A program made the position numbers and the translations under genes. A stretch of 64,000 bases of DNA from Trema orientale (taxonomy: Eukaryota; Streptophyta; Magnoliopsida; Rosales; Cannabaceae). How positions within the stretch are numbered: position 1 is the first letter of the stretch; each line of letters begins with the position of its first letter. The DNA is taken from assembly GCA_002914845.1 (NCBI GenBank), contig JXTC01000061.1, forward strand, positions 24,016 through 88,015. Reading direction: 5' to 3'. The notes beneath the pieces are model-generated. The model was not told the origin of the DNA and did not search any database. It saw only the letters and a program-made list of their open reading frames with translations. This document shows positions 37,809-49,720 of this stretch, piece by piece.

Positions 37809-39314
37809 ATGCCTGAAACAACAAACTCGCAAGAAAAGCAAAACAGAACAGCCTCTGATAACCAACCTTGTACTCGAAAATGGTCAGCCGACTATGCCAA
37901 AATGGTGCTATCAGAGCTGAAAACGCAGCGAGGAATAGTAGTTCCATTGGTTGTCATGAATTTGACATGGGTCGCAAAGATGGCCATCACAACAGCATTT
38001 CTAGGACGGCTTGGAGGGCTTCAGCTGGCTGGTGGTGCGCTTGGCTTAACCTTTGCTAATGTCACCGGCTTTTCTGTCCACACTGGGCTCTGTGGCGCCA
38101 TGGAACCAATATGCGGCCAAGCTTACGGAGCTAAAAACTTCAAACTCCTTCACAAGACCCTTCTCATGACGATCTTTTTGTTACTGTTAGTAACAGTACC
38201 TATTTCTTTCTTGTGGCTCCGTGTCGACAAAATCCTCATCCATTTTGGCCAACAAGAAGACCTTTCGGTGGTCGCAAAGAACTACCTTTTCTATCTTCTG
38301 CCTGACTTGGTGATCACCTCATTGCTTTATCCTCTCAAAGCCTATTTGAGCTCACAAAGCACGACAGTTCCTATCATGTTCAGCTATGCTCTGGCCCTCG
38401 CCTTTCACGTACCAATCAACATCTTCCTAGCCAAAGAACAGGGTCTTCAGGGAGTTTCCATGGCTTCATGGATCACTGATCTCCTAGTTCTAACTGTACT
38501 GGCAATATATGTAATTATGGTGGAAAATTCAAAGGGAGGGAAGTGGAAGGAAGGAGGATGGTTAGATCAAGGCTATGGAGATTGGATTAAGCTGCTTAAG
38601 CTTTCTGGACCATGTTGCCTCACCACCTGCCTTGAGTGGTGGTGTTATGAGATTTTGGTTCTATTGACAGGGCACCTTGACAACGCCAAACAAGCGGTTG
38701 GAGTTCTAACCATTGTTCTAAACTTCGACTATTTGGTCTACTCCATCATGCTTTCTCTAGCAACAAGTGCCTCAATCCGTGCATCGAATGAGCTTGGCGC
38801 CAACAGAGCAGGCCCTGCTCGTCAGTCAGCCTATGTGTCTCTGACACTGAGTGTGGTCTCAGGTTGGATATGTTGCTTGGTGATGGTGGCAGCCAGAGGA
38901 AGTTGGGGGTCTTTGTTCAGCCATGATAAGGGGATCATAAGAGGAGTAAAGAAGATGCTGCTGCTCATGGCTTTGGTGGACATTGTGAACTTCCCATTAG
39001 CAGTTTGTGGAGGAATTGTTAGGGGAACAGCTAGACCTTGGTTAGCCATGTATGCCAACCTTGGTGGGTTTTACCTCGTGGCCTTGCCGTTGGCTGCAGT
39101 CTTGGCTTTCAAGGTTACGCTTGGGCTTGGTGGAATGTTGATGGGGTTCTTAGTGGGTGTTATTGCTTGCCTAGCATTGTTGTTGATGTTCGTTTTTAGG
39201 ATCAATTGGGACGAAGAAGCTAGCAAGGCTCAAATCCTTGCCGAGGTGAGTAAAGATGGGAATCACAAAACTGCCGAGACAGTTGATAATGGTCGAGTAT
39301 GGGAACATATCTGA
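37809..39314 (+). CDS. DTX56: MATE efflux transporter, DTX56 type (501 aa)
   Basis: Multi-antimicrobial-extrusion (DETOXIFICATION) membrane carrier, expected to have twelve transmembrane helices and to export small organic molecules or ions in exchange for protons. The protein is intronless and full length. Family marks are TAFLGRLGGLQLAGGALG (62-79), MEPICGQAYGAKNFKLLHKT (98-117), PLKAYLSSQ (175-183), LEWWCYEI (275-282), SNELGAN and the C-terminal FRINWDEEA. The long match through FKLLHKT...PISFLWL and LSGPCCLT.CLEWWCYEILVLLTG fits Arabidopsis DTX56 (RHC1), implicated in guard-cell CO2 signalling; DTX54/55 are the next possibilities. Neither substrate nor tissue can be read from the sequence. 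It is convergent with the CLPT2 gene, 411 bases away. No frame damage. Confidence 0.93.
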   Translation: MPETTNSQEKQNRTASDNQPCTRKWSADYAKMVLSELKTQRGIVVPLVVMNLTWVAKMAITTAFLGRLGGLQLAGGALGLTFANVTGFSVHTGLCGAMEPICGQAYGAKNFKLLHKTLLMTIFLLLLVTVPISFLWLRVDKILIHFGQQEDLSVVAKNYLFYLLPDLVITSLLYPLKAYLSSQSTTVPIMFSYALALAFHVPINIFLAKEQGLQGVSMASWITDLLVLTVLAIYVIMVENSKGGKWKEGGWLDQGYGDWIKLLKLSGPCCLTTCLEWWCYEILVLLTGHLDNAKQAVGVLTIVLNFDYLVYSIMLSLATSASIRASNELGANRAGPARQSAYVSLTLSVVSGWICCLVMVAARGSWGSLFSHDKGIIRGVKKMLLLMALVDIVNFPLAVCGGIVRGTARPWLAMYANLGGFYLVALPLAAVLAFKVTLGLGGMLMGFLVGVIACLALLLMFVFRINWDEEASKAQILAEVSKDGNHKTAETVDNGRVWEHI

Positions 39315-39397
39315 AAAATGTTTCTAATTCTGCAGTGCATCCAACGCACAATTTGAATGAGAAACTCTACAAAAAGAACTTAACACCACTGTTACAG

Positions 39398-39443
39398 TGT
39401 ATAAACGTTGAGATAATCAATGTATAAACGTTGAGATAATCAA
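39398..39443 (+). repeat. 23-bp perfect tandem duplication in the MATE 3' region
   Basis: Two adjacent identical 23-base copies (39398-39420 and 39421-39443) lie 84 bases after the MATE stop codon, presumably in its 3' UTR. The copies carry ATAAACGTTGAGATAATCAA. Confidence 0.9.
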
Positions 39444-39725
39444 TGTGTTTTCATCATGTTCTGTAATTTGAGGAGATACTTTCTTCCCCGTGATCCAGCA
39501 CCTGAAATCAAGCTAGCAATAGGGCCAGTGTAGCCTTGGGAATGTAAAATATAGGCATATCTGCAAACAAGCATATATGACTTACTTGAACCAGCTTGGT
39601 GGAAACACTTGTCGCATCAGTGGAATAACTTGTAAACCAATTTAAAAAATTTCAATACAACATCCTTTCATCCATCTTCAACTATCAAAATTAAATCATA
39701 GGTCACAAAGAAAATTACATGGGCA

Positions 39726-42053
39726 TTAATCATCATCAAATCCAGGTTCAGAAATTAAAGACTCCAGCTCTCTTGCTTTCTCATCATTGAAGCCAAGGGT
39801 AGCCATTATTTTGTGACCAGGGGAATTGACTTCTGACCAAATGCCAAGAAGCAGATAAGACGTTGTAGTTTCACCACCATCACCTGCAATCAAAATCAAT
39901 TAATCACCTGGCAAGATTTCAGCATACAGCAGAACAGTTCCAAAAATTTTGCCAAAGAGAGGATGAGCATGCAGAACACATAATCCATCGATGCCAGTAA
40001 TGAGGTTGGTGCGACTTGTGCTATTCAGCAACTGTAGAATTGGAGTCAAAATCCAAAGGTGGTACAAGATTACTCATTATCTAGCAATATTATCATTGGG
40101 GTTCAGGCTTAACTTTATTATTCTTCAGTTAGGAACAATCAATCTTAACAACCCTGAGGGGGTGTCTGAGACCATCTCAGTATAGACAACCTTTCAATGG
40201 ATTTAAGTGATGTAGAACAAGAGGAGAAAAGAGAGAGGATAGGAAGATTCGATAGAGAAGATAAGAATTGAGAGACATAGTATAAATAAGAGAGAATGCA
40301 GAGAGAGAAAGAGAACAATAGAGAAAGGAAACTCAATAATTCATTCTAATAATATGATGCAAATCTGATTATTATATTCCTTATCTGCATCATTAAGCTT
40401 ACTTTTAATAACTACTGATCAAAAAACCAGACTGAACTCATAAAGGAATTTACTTGGGTTCACAAAACATGTAAAAGAAAACTTTTATATACAGAAACTT
40501 AAACCAACCAAAACAACGCCAAAAGGACATATTGAAACTTTACCAGATTTTACTTTTTTGTCGATAGCCCAATCAAGTGCTCTTTGAGCTTCTTCTGTCA
40601 AGGGAGGATGCTCAGGACTGAAAAAGAACATGTCTGCCTTCCCAAGTAACTTGACAGTTTCTTCACGCACCTTTGTAAGTGTTATTCCACTTGCTCTCAA
40701 AAACTTAGCAGCCAGACTAGTACCTGAAGTCCAAAACTTAATAAGTATTTGGTATATAGCACAAGCAGTACATACTTGATCAACAATATGTCCGCTGTTC
40801 TAATGATAATGAAACATGAAAATTTCTCATTTGTCACAAAAGTAAGATACATTCAAAGGGAGATATATAAGAAATGTAAGCATGACATCCGTACCTATAT
40901 CATGTTGTTGTAGTCTTCAACTTAAAACACAGATATCTAAGGTGTCCTAATTCGCTAGCAGATATCCCTAAATGGTGTCAATACTGAGAATTATATGAAT
41001 AAGAAATAGAACATGAATAACTAAAGCTATTACATTAAGAGAGACCTTCCTTTCACTCAACAAAGTCTGTTCCATTCATGTTCAGGCTACATGAGCCAAG
41101 AAAGAACAACTGCTAGTAGATGCAGGCATGCAGCAACATTTGTGCAACAAAAGCAAATGTAACCTTTTTCATTTATCATAAAAGCATAATACTCGAATTA
41201 AACAACTAGAGCCAGACTCACTATCAAATACGTGGTAAAAACTAAAAATTGAGCTCAACCTTAAGAACAACTTAAGCCTAAAAAATGATGGCAAGTTCAG
41301 TTTTGGACTTAACAATAGGAGCTCTGAGAGTGAGTTTAGACTAGCTGCATTAGGCAAAAGAATTTCTATTCATTCACTGGGATAAAGTATAGCTTAATTA
41401 GTTACTCATTAATCATTATAAAAATGAATAAACTCTTACCCTCAACAAGGATCCCCATGAGAAGGGCTTCAGTCCCAGTAATTGGATACTTGAGCTTCCT
41501 AGCTTCCAATTCAGCCATACCAAATGACTTTATAGCCCTCCAAGACCACCTGCTTCCATTTCCAAAATACTCAATTCACAAAACCATAATCCCAACAAAA
41601 CTCAGAAACCAACCCACAAAACCCAACACAAAAAATCCATTTAAGAAAAAAAAACTCACTTAGGAACTTTCTCAGGCGAAGAAGCTGTCTCTGCGTTTCT
41701 GCAATGGCCAAATCAGAAGCATCTGAAACAATAACGTGCCCATCTAATAAAACGGAGAAAGGAAACTTCCAAGATAAAAATCTTGGCGATTCGAGAAGTG
41801 GGACTTACGCCGTTGGCAGGCTCAGCGAGACGGTGGCCGCGAGGGGTCGGACCTTCGGCGGCTGGGGTTTGAGACTCGAGGTTTGAAGCGAGAGGTGGGC
41901 ATTGGTGCCTAGCCATGGGCAGAGCAAAGTTCTGGGTCTGAGAGTTACGGTCGGCGGTGAGGAGAAACTTTCAGGGGTTCTTCTGGAATTGGATTGAGAG
42001 AGTGTGGCCGCTGTGTGAAGCTCGGAGAGAAGAGAGGCATTTCCAGCGGCCAT
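39726..42053 (-). CDS. CLPT2: Plastid Clp protease accessory subunit CLPT2 (243 aa, 5 exons)
   Basis: Land-plant Clp accessory protein that binds the ClpP/R core in the chloroplast stroma and helps assemble and stabilise it. It resembles the N-domain of ClpC chaperones but has no AAA+ ATPase module. Exons on the minus strand, in coding order: 42053-41809, 41698-41660, 41549-41440, 40723-40544, 39883-39726. They sum to 732 nt with GT-AG introns and TAA stop. Residues 1 to about 80 are S/T/R-rich and poor in acidic residues, as in a plastid transit peptide. The mature Clp-N domain carries RAIKSFGMAELEARKLKYP, TGTEALLMGILVEGTS, FFSPEHPPLTEEAQRAL and YLLLGIWSEVNSPGHKI. The end ...ATLGFNDEKARELESL...GFDDD fits CLPT2 rather than CLPT1. 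I chose the ATG at 42053 because it begins MAAGNASLLSELH; an upstream in-frame ATG (42164) would add 37 residues but lies close to the promoter elements. Confidence 0.93.
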
Positions 42054-42176
42054 TTTCGGAGAAAGAAAGCAAAGAAAGCTTTCCGGTTCGTATCGTATTT
42101 GGCTTGGAAGTTGGGTATCTCTGGATGGATAGGAAGGAAACGATGTCGTTTTTAAGTTTTCCATTTCACAAATTAT

Positions 42177-42258
42177 TGGGCCTCAGACTTTAGCCCATTG
42201 TGAACTATTGACCTTGGCCCATTTCATTATTTCGACCTGAGTAGAAGTTTTCTGGGCC
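42177..42258 (-). promoter_or_regulatory. Cluster of four TGGGCY site II elements upstream of CLPT2
   Basis: TGGGCC (42177-42182), AGCCCA (42192-42197), GGCCCA (42216-42221) and TGGGCC (42253-42258) fall within 82 bases, 124-205 bases upstream of the CLPT2 start. Site II (TGGGCY) elements are bound by TCP factors and are typical of promoters of organelle, ribosomal and other growth-linked genes, which suits a plastid-protease subunit. No TATA box is obvious. Confidence 0.65.
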
Positions 42259-44781
42259 GAAATTATTTTTTATGATTACTTTTCGAGAAAATTATGCCTT
42301 GTAAGGCGTTTTAAGAAAAGAATTGGAAACATACCACTTTTTAATTCTTTTCTAAAAAATGCAGTAACGCATCTAGAAAAAACTGAACCTACCATATTTT
42401 TGTAGGTAGAAGTGTTAGAAACCCTTACTTTTCAAGGAAAAGTTCACAAATACCCGTTTTTATACCCCATTTGGAGAAATGTAAACCATAAATATTTTAT
42501 ACATAAAATCTATACTACGGTACACATTTCATGACTAAAAATTATACCTAAAAGTAGGTATACATTTCAAAATATATACTATAAATATAAATTTACACAG
42601 TAAATATAAACCATATGTAAAAACTTACGTTGTAAATTTATACCACACATATTTTACATAAGAAATATATACCATAAAATGAGCATTTTTGAAACAAAAT
42701 TTAAAAGCGAGAACTATATGTAAATATGGATAACATTTTTAAGGATTAATCACACTAATTATGATTTTAAGTCGTAATAAAAATGATGGGTCGCATATAA
42801 AGGGACTATTAGTTTAAGGTCATCATTTTATGACCAATTCTAAAAAAGTCATCCTAAAATGTCATTTCGGCCAAAAGAAAAAAAATCCTAGACCTATCCA
42901 TGTCTCCAAAAGTATGTCCTCTATCTTTATGTTGAAAAGAATTGGACTAGGATAACTTATGAGACCAACTAATTATTTAGATTAATTATAATTAATAGCC
43001 TTTTAACACTTTATTTTAATAAATGTCCGTGTTTTTTTAGGAAATAGTTGTTTATATCAATTTTTAGACTGTGTATGTTAGATCAATAAATATTTACTTA
43101 AAGGGCCCCAAAAGTTAATCCCTTTTGCTAAGAGTCCCAAATTCGGCCATTTAGTTAAGGGCCACTTATTTATAACACCTTCCCCCCCCCCCCCCCCAAT
43201 TATTTATACATCCTTTTTTTTCAAAAAAAAAATGTTTTGTTTGTTGGTTCTTCCCACTTAAATCAATTTTAAATGAAAAGTTTAGATGCTAAAAGTGATA
43301 GTTAATTGAGCATTAAAAAACCGTTGTTAACTTTAATTCATGTATTTTAGAAAGTGGCAGTCGGCTGCTTAACCCATTTATTTTCCCTCTTACAATTTTT
43401 TGGGCCTGAGCTTGGCCCAACAGTGATCAGTATGAAATTTTGGGCTTGGCCCATTTCCTGAAATGCTTCCCCAAGACTGAAAACGTATCCAAAATCTCGC
43501 TTTAATTCTCCCAACTCAGTTCAAAGAGCTGATTTGCCATTTTATGCCAAGTACTAGTGATTAATGGGAGTGAGACTAATGCAGCAGATACACTCACATG
43601 GCGGTATGTAAAAATCATGTGGTCAGCTACCAAACTGGGTAACAAAATCCCATTCTCGTTGACCTAAGGGATGCCACTCTTCTTCATTGCCCCCTTACAC
43701 AATGATGTTTCTGACACAGTAGTTGTAATTGGTAATTACCAATAAGCAAAAAATTCTGATCAAGTTCATCAGATGGTAAAAGAACCCCCAAATGGGTATT
43801 GGGCCCTATTGTCCCAAAAAAGTAAGGCTGACTCATTTGGCATATCATGTGGTGCCATGTGATTTGGCAGCAAGGGCAAGACCCCCCACTTTATGTTCTT
43901 AAAATCCCTAAGTGGGGTTGTGGGACAGACACATGTTACCCTTTGGGCAAAGGGTCAATCAGATTTTATCCTTTGTGAAATTTTCACAAGCAAGGTCACT
44001 GTTTCTTTGACTAATTTTAAGAGAGAGTCTACAAAGGAGTGGTTGCCCACTTAGATTTTTTTGGCAGCCTACCAATCTATTTTTCTATTCCTAGATAAAA
44101 GGTTCAGGTCCGTAGTATTTTTTGCAGCTAATTGTGGGAGGCAAATAGCCAAAAAATGTGTGTGTGAGAGTTCTGAGTGGTCAAATTGGAAATTTGGAAT
44201 GTGGATTTTTATTTTTATTTTTAATATTTTGGGGTCTCAAGACGACCAAAAGAAGGCATATAAAGTGGGACTGGGACATGTCGATTTCTTGTTACGAGGC
44301 ATCTAGCTGCTAAATCATGTGTGAACCCATTCCTTCTTAGCATTAGCATGTACGTCACGCATGAGATGATGGCGCTTTTGTGTTGTTTTGACTTGGTTTA
44401 GGTAATTATGGGATACTGGAATATTTGTCATTAGGTTTTAATTGTCAAGTGACCAAAAAACCAAGTGAAGTGTACTGCATAAGTACTATTATCACAAAGT
44501 AATTTACTAATTACTTGTTAATTAGTTTTCTATGCGACCTGCACGTCTTGTTACATAAGACTCACATTTAATTTTTTCACGATAAATTACGACCTCCACG
44601 TAGTGTATAGTATTTTAAATTAATTCGGATGTATAGAATCATGTTCTACATTTTCACTTAAAATTACATATATAGCTTAAAAGAAATATTAAAGTCAAAT
44701 ATGTGTTTGAGTAATTTGGAAAAATTTATAGGTTGAACCAAAATTAGTAACAAACAAGATTTATGTGTCTATACTCCAAGT
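42259..44781. other. Intergenic spacer with second TGGGCY cluster
   Basis: An AT-rich part (42.3-43.2 kb) ends with 16 consecutive C (43182-43197). A second site II cluster follows: TGGGCC (43401-43406), GGCCCA (43414-43419), TGGGCT (43441-43446) and GGCCCA (43448-43453). A moderately GC-richer stretch runs to about 44.3 kb. No coding sequence resembling a family was found. Confidence 0.45.
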
Positions 44782-45478
44782 TAGGGGTGAACAACAGGTA
44801 AATTGGGCGGATTTTAGGTGGTTTTATTTTTGTGCGATTTTTTGAAAGTTTCAAACAATAACTGCCCAACTTTATGATGGGTTAGGCGGTTTTTTAGTTG
44901 GTAGTATAGTGCAGTTTTTGAGCGATTATATTATTCAAAAACTTAAAATTAAGTAATTATTTTTTTAGAAAAGAAATTGTAATTCGTGTCATAACATAAA
45001 CTAAATTTTATTCACATAAAGTACTTCTAATATTAATTCATTAAATAAAAAAAATTCTACACTTATTAAGGCTTCACAAACTATCTAAAATATTTTTTGA
45101 AACGAAATTAAAATACTAATTATTTATAATAATGTTTCATAATCATCTTATTATAAAATTCTATAAACAATAAAGTTCATAGTTAGAAATTCATAATGTA
45201 CTCTATTAGATAAAATTACAAAAAGTAAGTTCCCAAAATTAAAACACCAAGTAAATTATAATTGCAAAACAGCAAAATTAGTCATTTTTAATATGTTTTA
45301 GTTTAAATGGGCAGTACGGTTTGAAACTGTACATTCTAAAAAATGAAAACCGTAGCTGACTATTCACCTTAGCGGTTTCAAACCATACTGCTCATTTGTT
45401 GCGGTTTTTGTTTTAAGTAGCTTTTTATGGGCGATTTTTGGCAAATTGGGCGGATTGGGTTTTTTTTGTTCACCCCTA
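44782..45478. mobile_element. hAT-type non-autonomous element
   Basis: The terminal inverted repeats are TAGGGGTGAACAA (from 44782) and TTGTTCACCCCTA (ending 45478). Subterminal AAATTGGGCGGAT occurs near both ends in the same orientation. An internal inverted pair, GGGCAGTACGGTTTGAAAC and GTTTCAAACCATACTGCTC, lies around 45308-45405. The short TIR beginning (C/T)AGGGGTG is typical of plant hAT elements. The expected 8-base duplication is degraded (ACTCCAAG against ACTACGAT). No transposase is encoded. Confidence 0.75.
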
Positions 45479-45643
45479 CTACGATATACTATTCCGCATG
45501 AAATCTATTTAAGTATGCATTCTTACTATAGTAGAAAAGCCATATATTATTTTGTTTTACGGACTCATTGTAAGAGAAACAATCTCCTTATTTTAAAGTC
45601 ATGTTGCTCGGGTTAAATATATATTCTTGGCCAATTTCACTTT

Positions 45644-45826
45644 GAGTAATACTAGGAATACCAAAAAATTTATATTAAAATTTTATACTAATAATATGAT
45701 ATCATTTTCAACCTCATACTTAAATTAGTGTGAAATTATGTGGTCCTATTTTGAAATAAAATATAGATGTTATATGATTAATGTAAGTTTTTTTCTTTAA
45801 TAATTTTGGATGGTCCTAATATTGTT
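45644..45826. mobile_element. Diverged MITE of the 6.07-kb family
   Basis: The left end GAGTAATACTAGGAATACC resembles the 6066 element's AGTAATGCCAGGGAGACC. The reverse complement of the right end, CAACAATATTAGGACCA, is an imperfect inverted partner. The interior shares AAATTATGTG-like words. It is clearly older than the copies at 6 kb. Confidence 0.45.
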
Positions 45827-48029
45827 GTTTACTTTTGCTCCATGGATGATTTAACTAGGATGTCTAGGTAGTGCAATTTGCAATACAATAAGCCTGTGAA
45901 TACATTTCTACAAAAAAAAAAAGGAAGCCTGTGAAAACATTTAGCGAGGTGACAAAAATCAGAATCCCAATATTGATCTTCAGATCACATCACAATAGCA
46001 TATTATTATAACAATATCTATAGCCTATCTATGAGTCTCTGGCCATATGCTGAGATAGATTGATTATTATGAGCCAAATAAGTAAGAGGGAAAAAGTAAA
46101 ATTAATTAAACACGTCTCGGTCGGCAATGAAAAGTTGAAATATCATGATTATCAGATTCTTCTGCTTAGAAAAGAGTCGTTCTAATGATTTTCTTAGTTA
46201 TACCTGTCCACTTGCGTGTGAAACTTTCGGTTTTGAAAAACAAAAGTAAAAATAAAAATGAAAGAGCACATTATTATTAACTCACGTATTGTTCCAATCA
46301 TCTTAGTTTCTCTAATTGACATTTTTCATCCTATGATGAAAAATGCATAAATTTACTGAAAAATGAAACTCGATACCTATTTAATTAACTAAAGGTCGCT
46401 ATATATATAATATTTGAAAGTTGGTATATTCATAATTGACTTTGCGTAGCTCCTTATGTAGAAGATATATAGATCTACAACTTCTTATTCAAAATGGTAA
46501 CTATTAACACAATCATATGGAGGCTATAAATCAAATGGCTATGAAATCAGTTATCTAGGCAACATACACATTTACCAATCAAAGTTTAGCAGGGGTGGTA
46601 AGCCCACCAATTTTCGATGTAGGAGGTTGAGTTCGTGTCACGTTGACTGTTATGTATATGGGTAAGCTATTTCAAGATGAATTCCTATACCATGGGGTAT
46701 ATGTCAAGCCACTCATCTAAGTACGTTACTTTTTATTTATATAACCTTTTTTTATAAATATATATTGGTCATAATCTAGTAGGTATTTGTTTTTACCTAT
46801 TCATAAGTTTTGATTTTTTTTTTTTTTTTTTTGGCCATTAGATCATTATCTAACAGCTGATATGATTTCAGTTATTATAAAATAATAATAATAAATACAT
46901 ATTATTTAATATTTTTTATCTATTACCGCGAAAAAATGTACATAATAAATTTTAATTAGGCAAAACAATACATATCGATAAGCGAAAAAAAAAAAATCTA
47001 CTGGATTGGTGCCTATATATATATAAACATATATCGTGCAAACGTGATAATCTAGACAATATACATATCTCGTAACAACAGATTTTTTTATACTTAATTA
47101 AGAGTGCATTTAATCTGTAATGTTTAAGTTAGTTATGCATACTTAACCTATCAAAAATTGGCAAATCAGTATTCACATAAGTTGGTAGCAAAAAACTTTC
47201 ATAAATAAAAGGAGGAGTGGCGGACTATGCCATTAATTACTTGTTCGTTAATATTTTTTTGTAAGGCTATTTAGTATTAGTAAAGATTATATATTATATG
47301 GTTCATATTAATCAAGTTAGATGCCAGTTTGGTGAGATTATTAACTAAAATCAGCTGATTTGACTTGGTAACAGTTTTACAACTCTCTTGGTGGAGACAT
47401 TCATGTACTCACAATCTTGCCATTTCAACAAAACAAACAACAAAAAGAGAAAGTAGTTGGCCGACAATTCTAGCTAGATGGCAGATATTATTACTATTTT
47501 ATTATTTATTATATTTTTATTGTATATCCCATAAAAACTTTAATTAATATCCCTTTAATAAAATTCAATTACGAAAGTAAAAAACCTTAGAATGAGCCAG
47601 GAGTTTATTGTTTTCAAATTACATATTATGGCATGCTATTATGCCCAAGGGAGTTAGTCCAATTAATGCCAACGAAATTAATGGGATTAAAAATATAATT
47701 AAATCAATGCGACTAACTCTTTGCAATATGATTAATAGTTGGCATATTAAATGTGGTAACTAGTTTATTTTAGTTTTGACAAAATGCTCCAGTGGATTTA
47801 TGGCAAAGAGAGCCGCCACGTTTATGATTTCAAATTTTGTCATTTTTTTTTCTATAAATTGTAAATGAATATAATTTTAGATGAGAAGTACTATGGTTTT
47901 TTTTTTTTTTTTTGAAGAAAGTACTATGGTTTTTAAAGAAGAAGAAAATAGAACTTTTTGAGGAAATTAGATATTATACGGTAATTTAGAAAAAAATTTA
48001 AAAAATACGGTGGTTTAAGTTTTTTAAGG
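45827..48029. other. Intergenic spacer
   Basis: AT-rich DNA with poly-T tracts and no credible gene. The only recognisable item is the SINE-like segment at 46589-46735, listed separately. Confidence 0.45.
46589..46735 (+). mobile_element. Possible degraded tRNA-derived SINE
   Basis: TAGCAGGGGTGGTAAGCCCACC followed about 30 bases later by GGTTGAGTTCGTGTCACG recalls the A-box and B-box layout of plant SINEs. The following 'gggtaagctatttcaa...ccatggggta' resembles a SINE body. The boxes are degenerate, and neither an A-tail nor a target duplication was found. Confidence 0.35.
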
Positions 48030-48325
48030 TACGGTACGTTTTTATTATATAAATACCATTTTTTAAAAACTATTTAGAAAAACACTATTTTTTAAAAACT
48101 ATTTAGAAAAATACCATTTTTTAAATAATAACTAATTTTTGTTAAGCAGTTTCTAGAAATTGGTAAATAGTAACCAAAAGTATTTATAACTGATATATAA
48201 CTGGTAACTAGTAACCAGCAACAAGTTTCCAGAAACTGGTAAAACAGTAACTATTTTAAAAAATAATATTTTTCTAAATATTTTTTAAAAAATAGTATTT
48301 TTCTAATAAAAATCGTATAAAAATT
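48030..48325. mobile_element. Fold-back element with internally repeated arms
   Basis: The left arm (about 48033-48125) repeats ATTTTTTAAAAACTATTTAGAAAAA, here split over two units of about 36 bases. The right arm (about 48247-48320) is its approximate inverse (AAAATAATATTTTTCTAAATA, then AAAATAGTATTTTTCTAATA). The central 120 bases hold short ACTGG/CCAG and GTAACTAG-type words. The whole could fold into one long hairpin. It looks like a MITE or fold-back transposon; there is no coding content. Confidence 0.5.
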
Positions 48326-49196
48326 TGAAAAAAGCCTGAGTTCTGTATTTTTGTAATTCTTTTAGTTTTTTATAGGTAAAAGTGATAGAAACCCAACTTT
48401 TTTTTACAAAACGAAAAGGTCTATTTTAATTTTCTTAACCTAATAAACGTTTTCGGAGTTGATTGTTGTTTATATCTACTTATCACCATTACTGCTATTA
48501 ATTATTTATAGTATTTTCTCCTTTTTCTATTAAAATTATTTTTTGGCAAATGACCATAAATTTTTTTAAGATCTAATGAAAAAGAAATTAGAAATGTTGT
48601 TTCTCATATGGCACATGAACAATAAAAGGTACAATTGGACGTGAATACGTACGGTGCTGTCCTTTCACGGAGAACCAAAGGTCACCTAAATGGTCACACA
48701 TTTTAATTTTGGGGCATTTTTCGGCAGACTATATATATGCATTGTCACAATCTCATAAGTCATAAATAACTAATTCAAATTCACATTAATTTCAAGATAT
48801 TTATTGTTTTAATGATCTGACAAGACGCTTTCCCTCCAAACCTACCATTTCCAGCTGGACATTTAACTTGCAACTCTGTAATTGTGGCAACAAATAAAAT
48901 ATATATAATAAACCTAATACCCCATACTATAAAGAAAAAAATAACAAATTAATCAAAAGTAACAAAGTAGCTTCATCATCACATTTTACAAGAATACTTA
49001 TATTCCATTGCCAAATATTACTACATCATTAAAAAAAAAATTATGAATACCTTTTAGTTGTACAATTTTGTTTCCCAAAGGGGTTTTGTTTTTATTCTCT
49101 TACCAAGAAAAAAAAAAAAGATTTTTTTGTGAAAGTAAACTCTCCATTTCCTCTAAATTTTGAAATTAACCTCTCGTTCTTTTTTTATTTTTATTT
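48326..49196. other. Intergenic spacer
   Basis: AT-rich, non-coding, with several poly-A/T runs. I see nothing recognisable. Confidence 0.5.
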
Positions 49197-49720
49197 TATG
49201 GAACACTAGACATACTGATTCAACAAAACATTGAAACACCCTAATATCATGTTGTACGTGATAATTTGATCGTGTAACAGATTATAATTATATCGTGTAT
49301 ACGTGACAAACTCATTCTCTAACTCGGTCATGCACTCGAATTTCAAATCTCATATACTTACATTAGAATATGATATTTTGTCATTCAAAAAAATATATGG
49401 GTTTGACTATTTTTTTAAAATAAAGAGACAATAGGTTTTTTTGTCCTTTTTTTTTTTTTTGAGATGAAAGGTTTATTTGTCATTTTAATAGAGAAATTGG
49501 GTTATTATGCAATAAATAAATAAATAAATATTTTTCTCCATGGAAAACTAGACATACTAATTTATAAGAAGACCGAAATACCCTAATATCAGATAGTAAG
49601 TGATAATCGTGTAACATATAACAGTTATATCATGAATACATGACAAAATCATTCTCTAACTTTGTCCTGCACTCAAATCTCATTACTACATTACAGTAGG
49701 AGATTTTCGTCATGTTTTTT
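49197..49720 (+). repeat. Diverged tandem duplication (period about 340 bp)
   Basis: The segment from TGGAACACTAGACATACTGA (about 49199) through the 'gatattttgtcatt' near 49385 recurs from TGGAAAACTAGACATACTAA (about 49540) through 'gagattttcgtcat' near 49713. Shared blocks include TCGTGTAACA, TCATTCTCTAACT and CACTC.AAT. Identity by eye is about three quarters, with small indels. Non-coding; the origin is unknown, possibly an old transposon pair. Confidence 0.6.
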
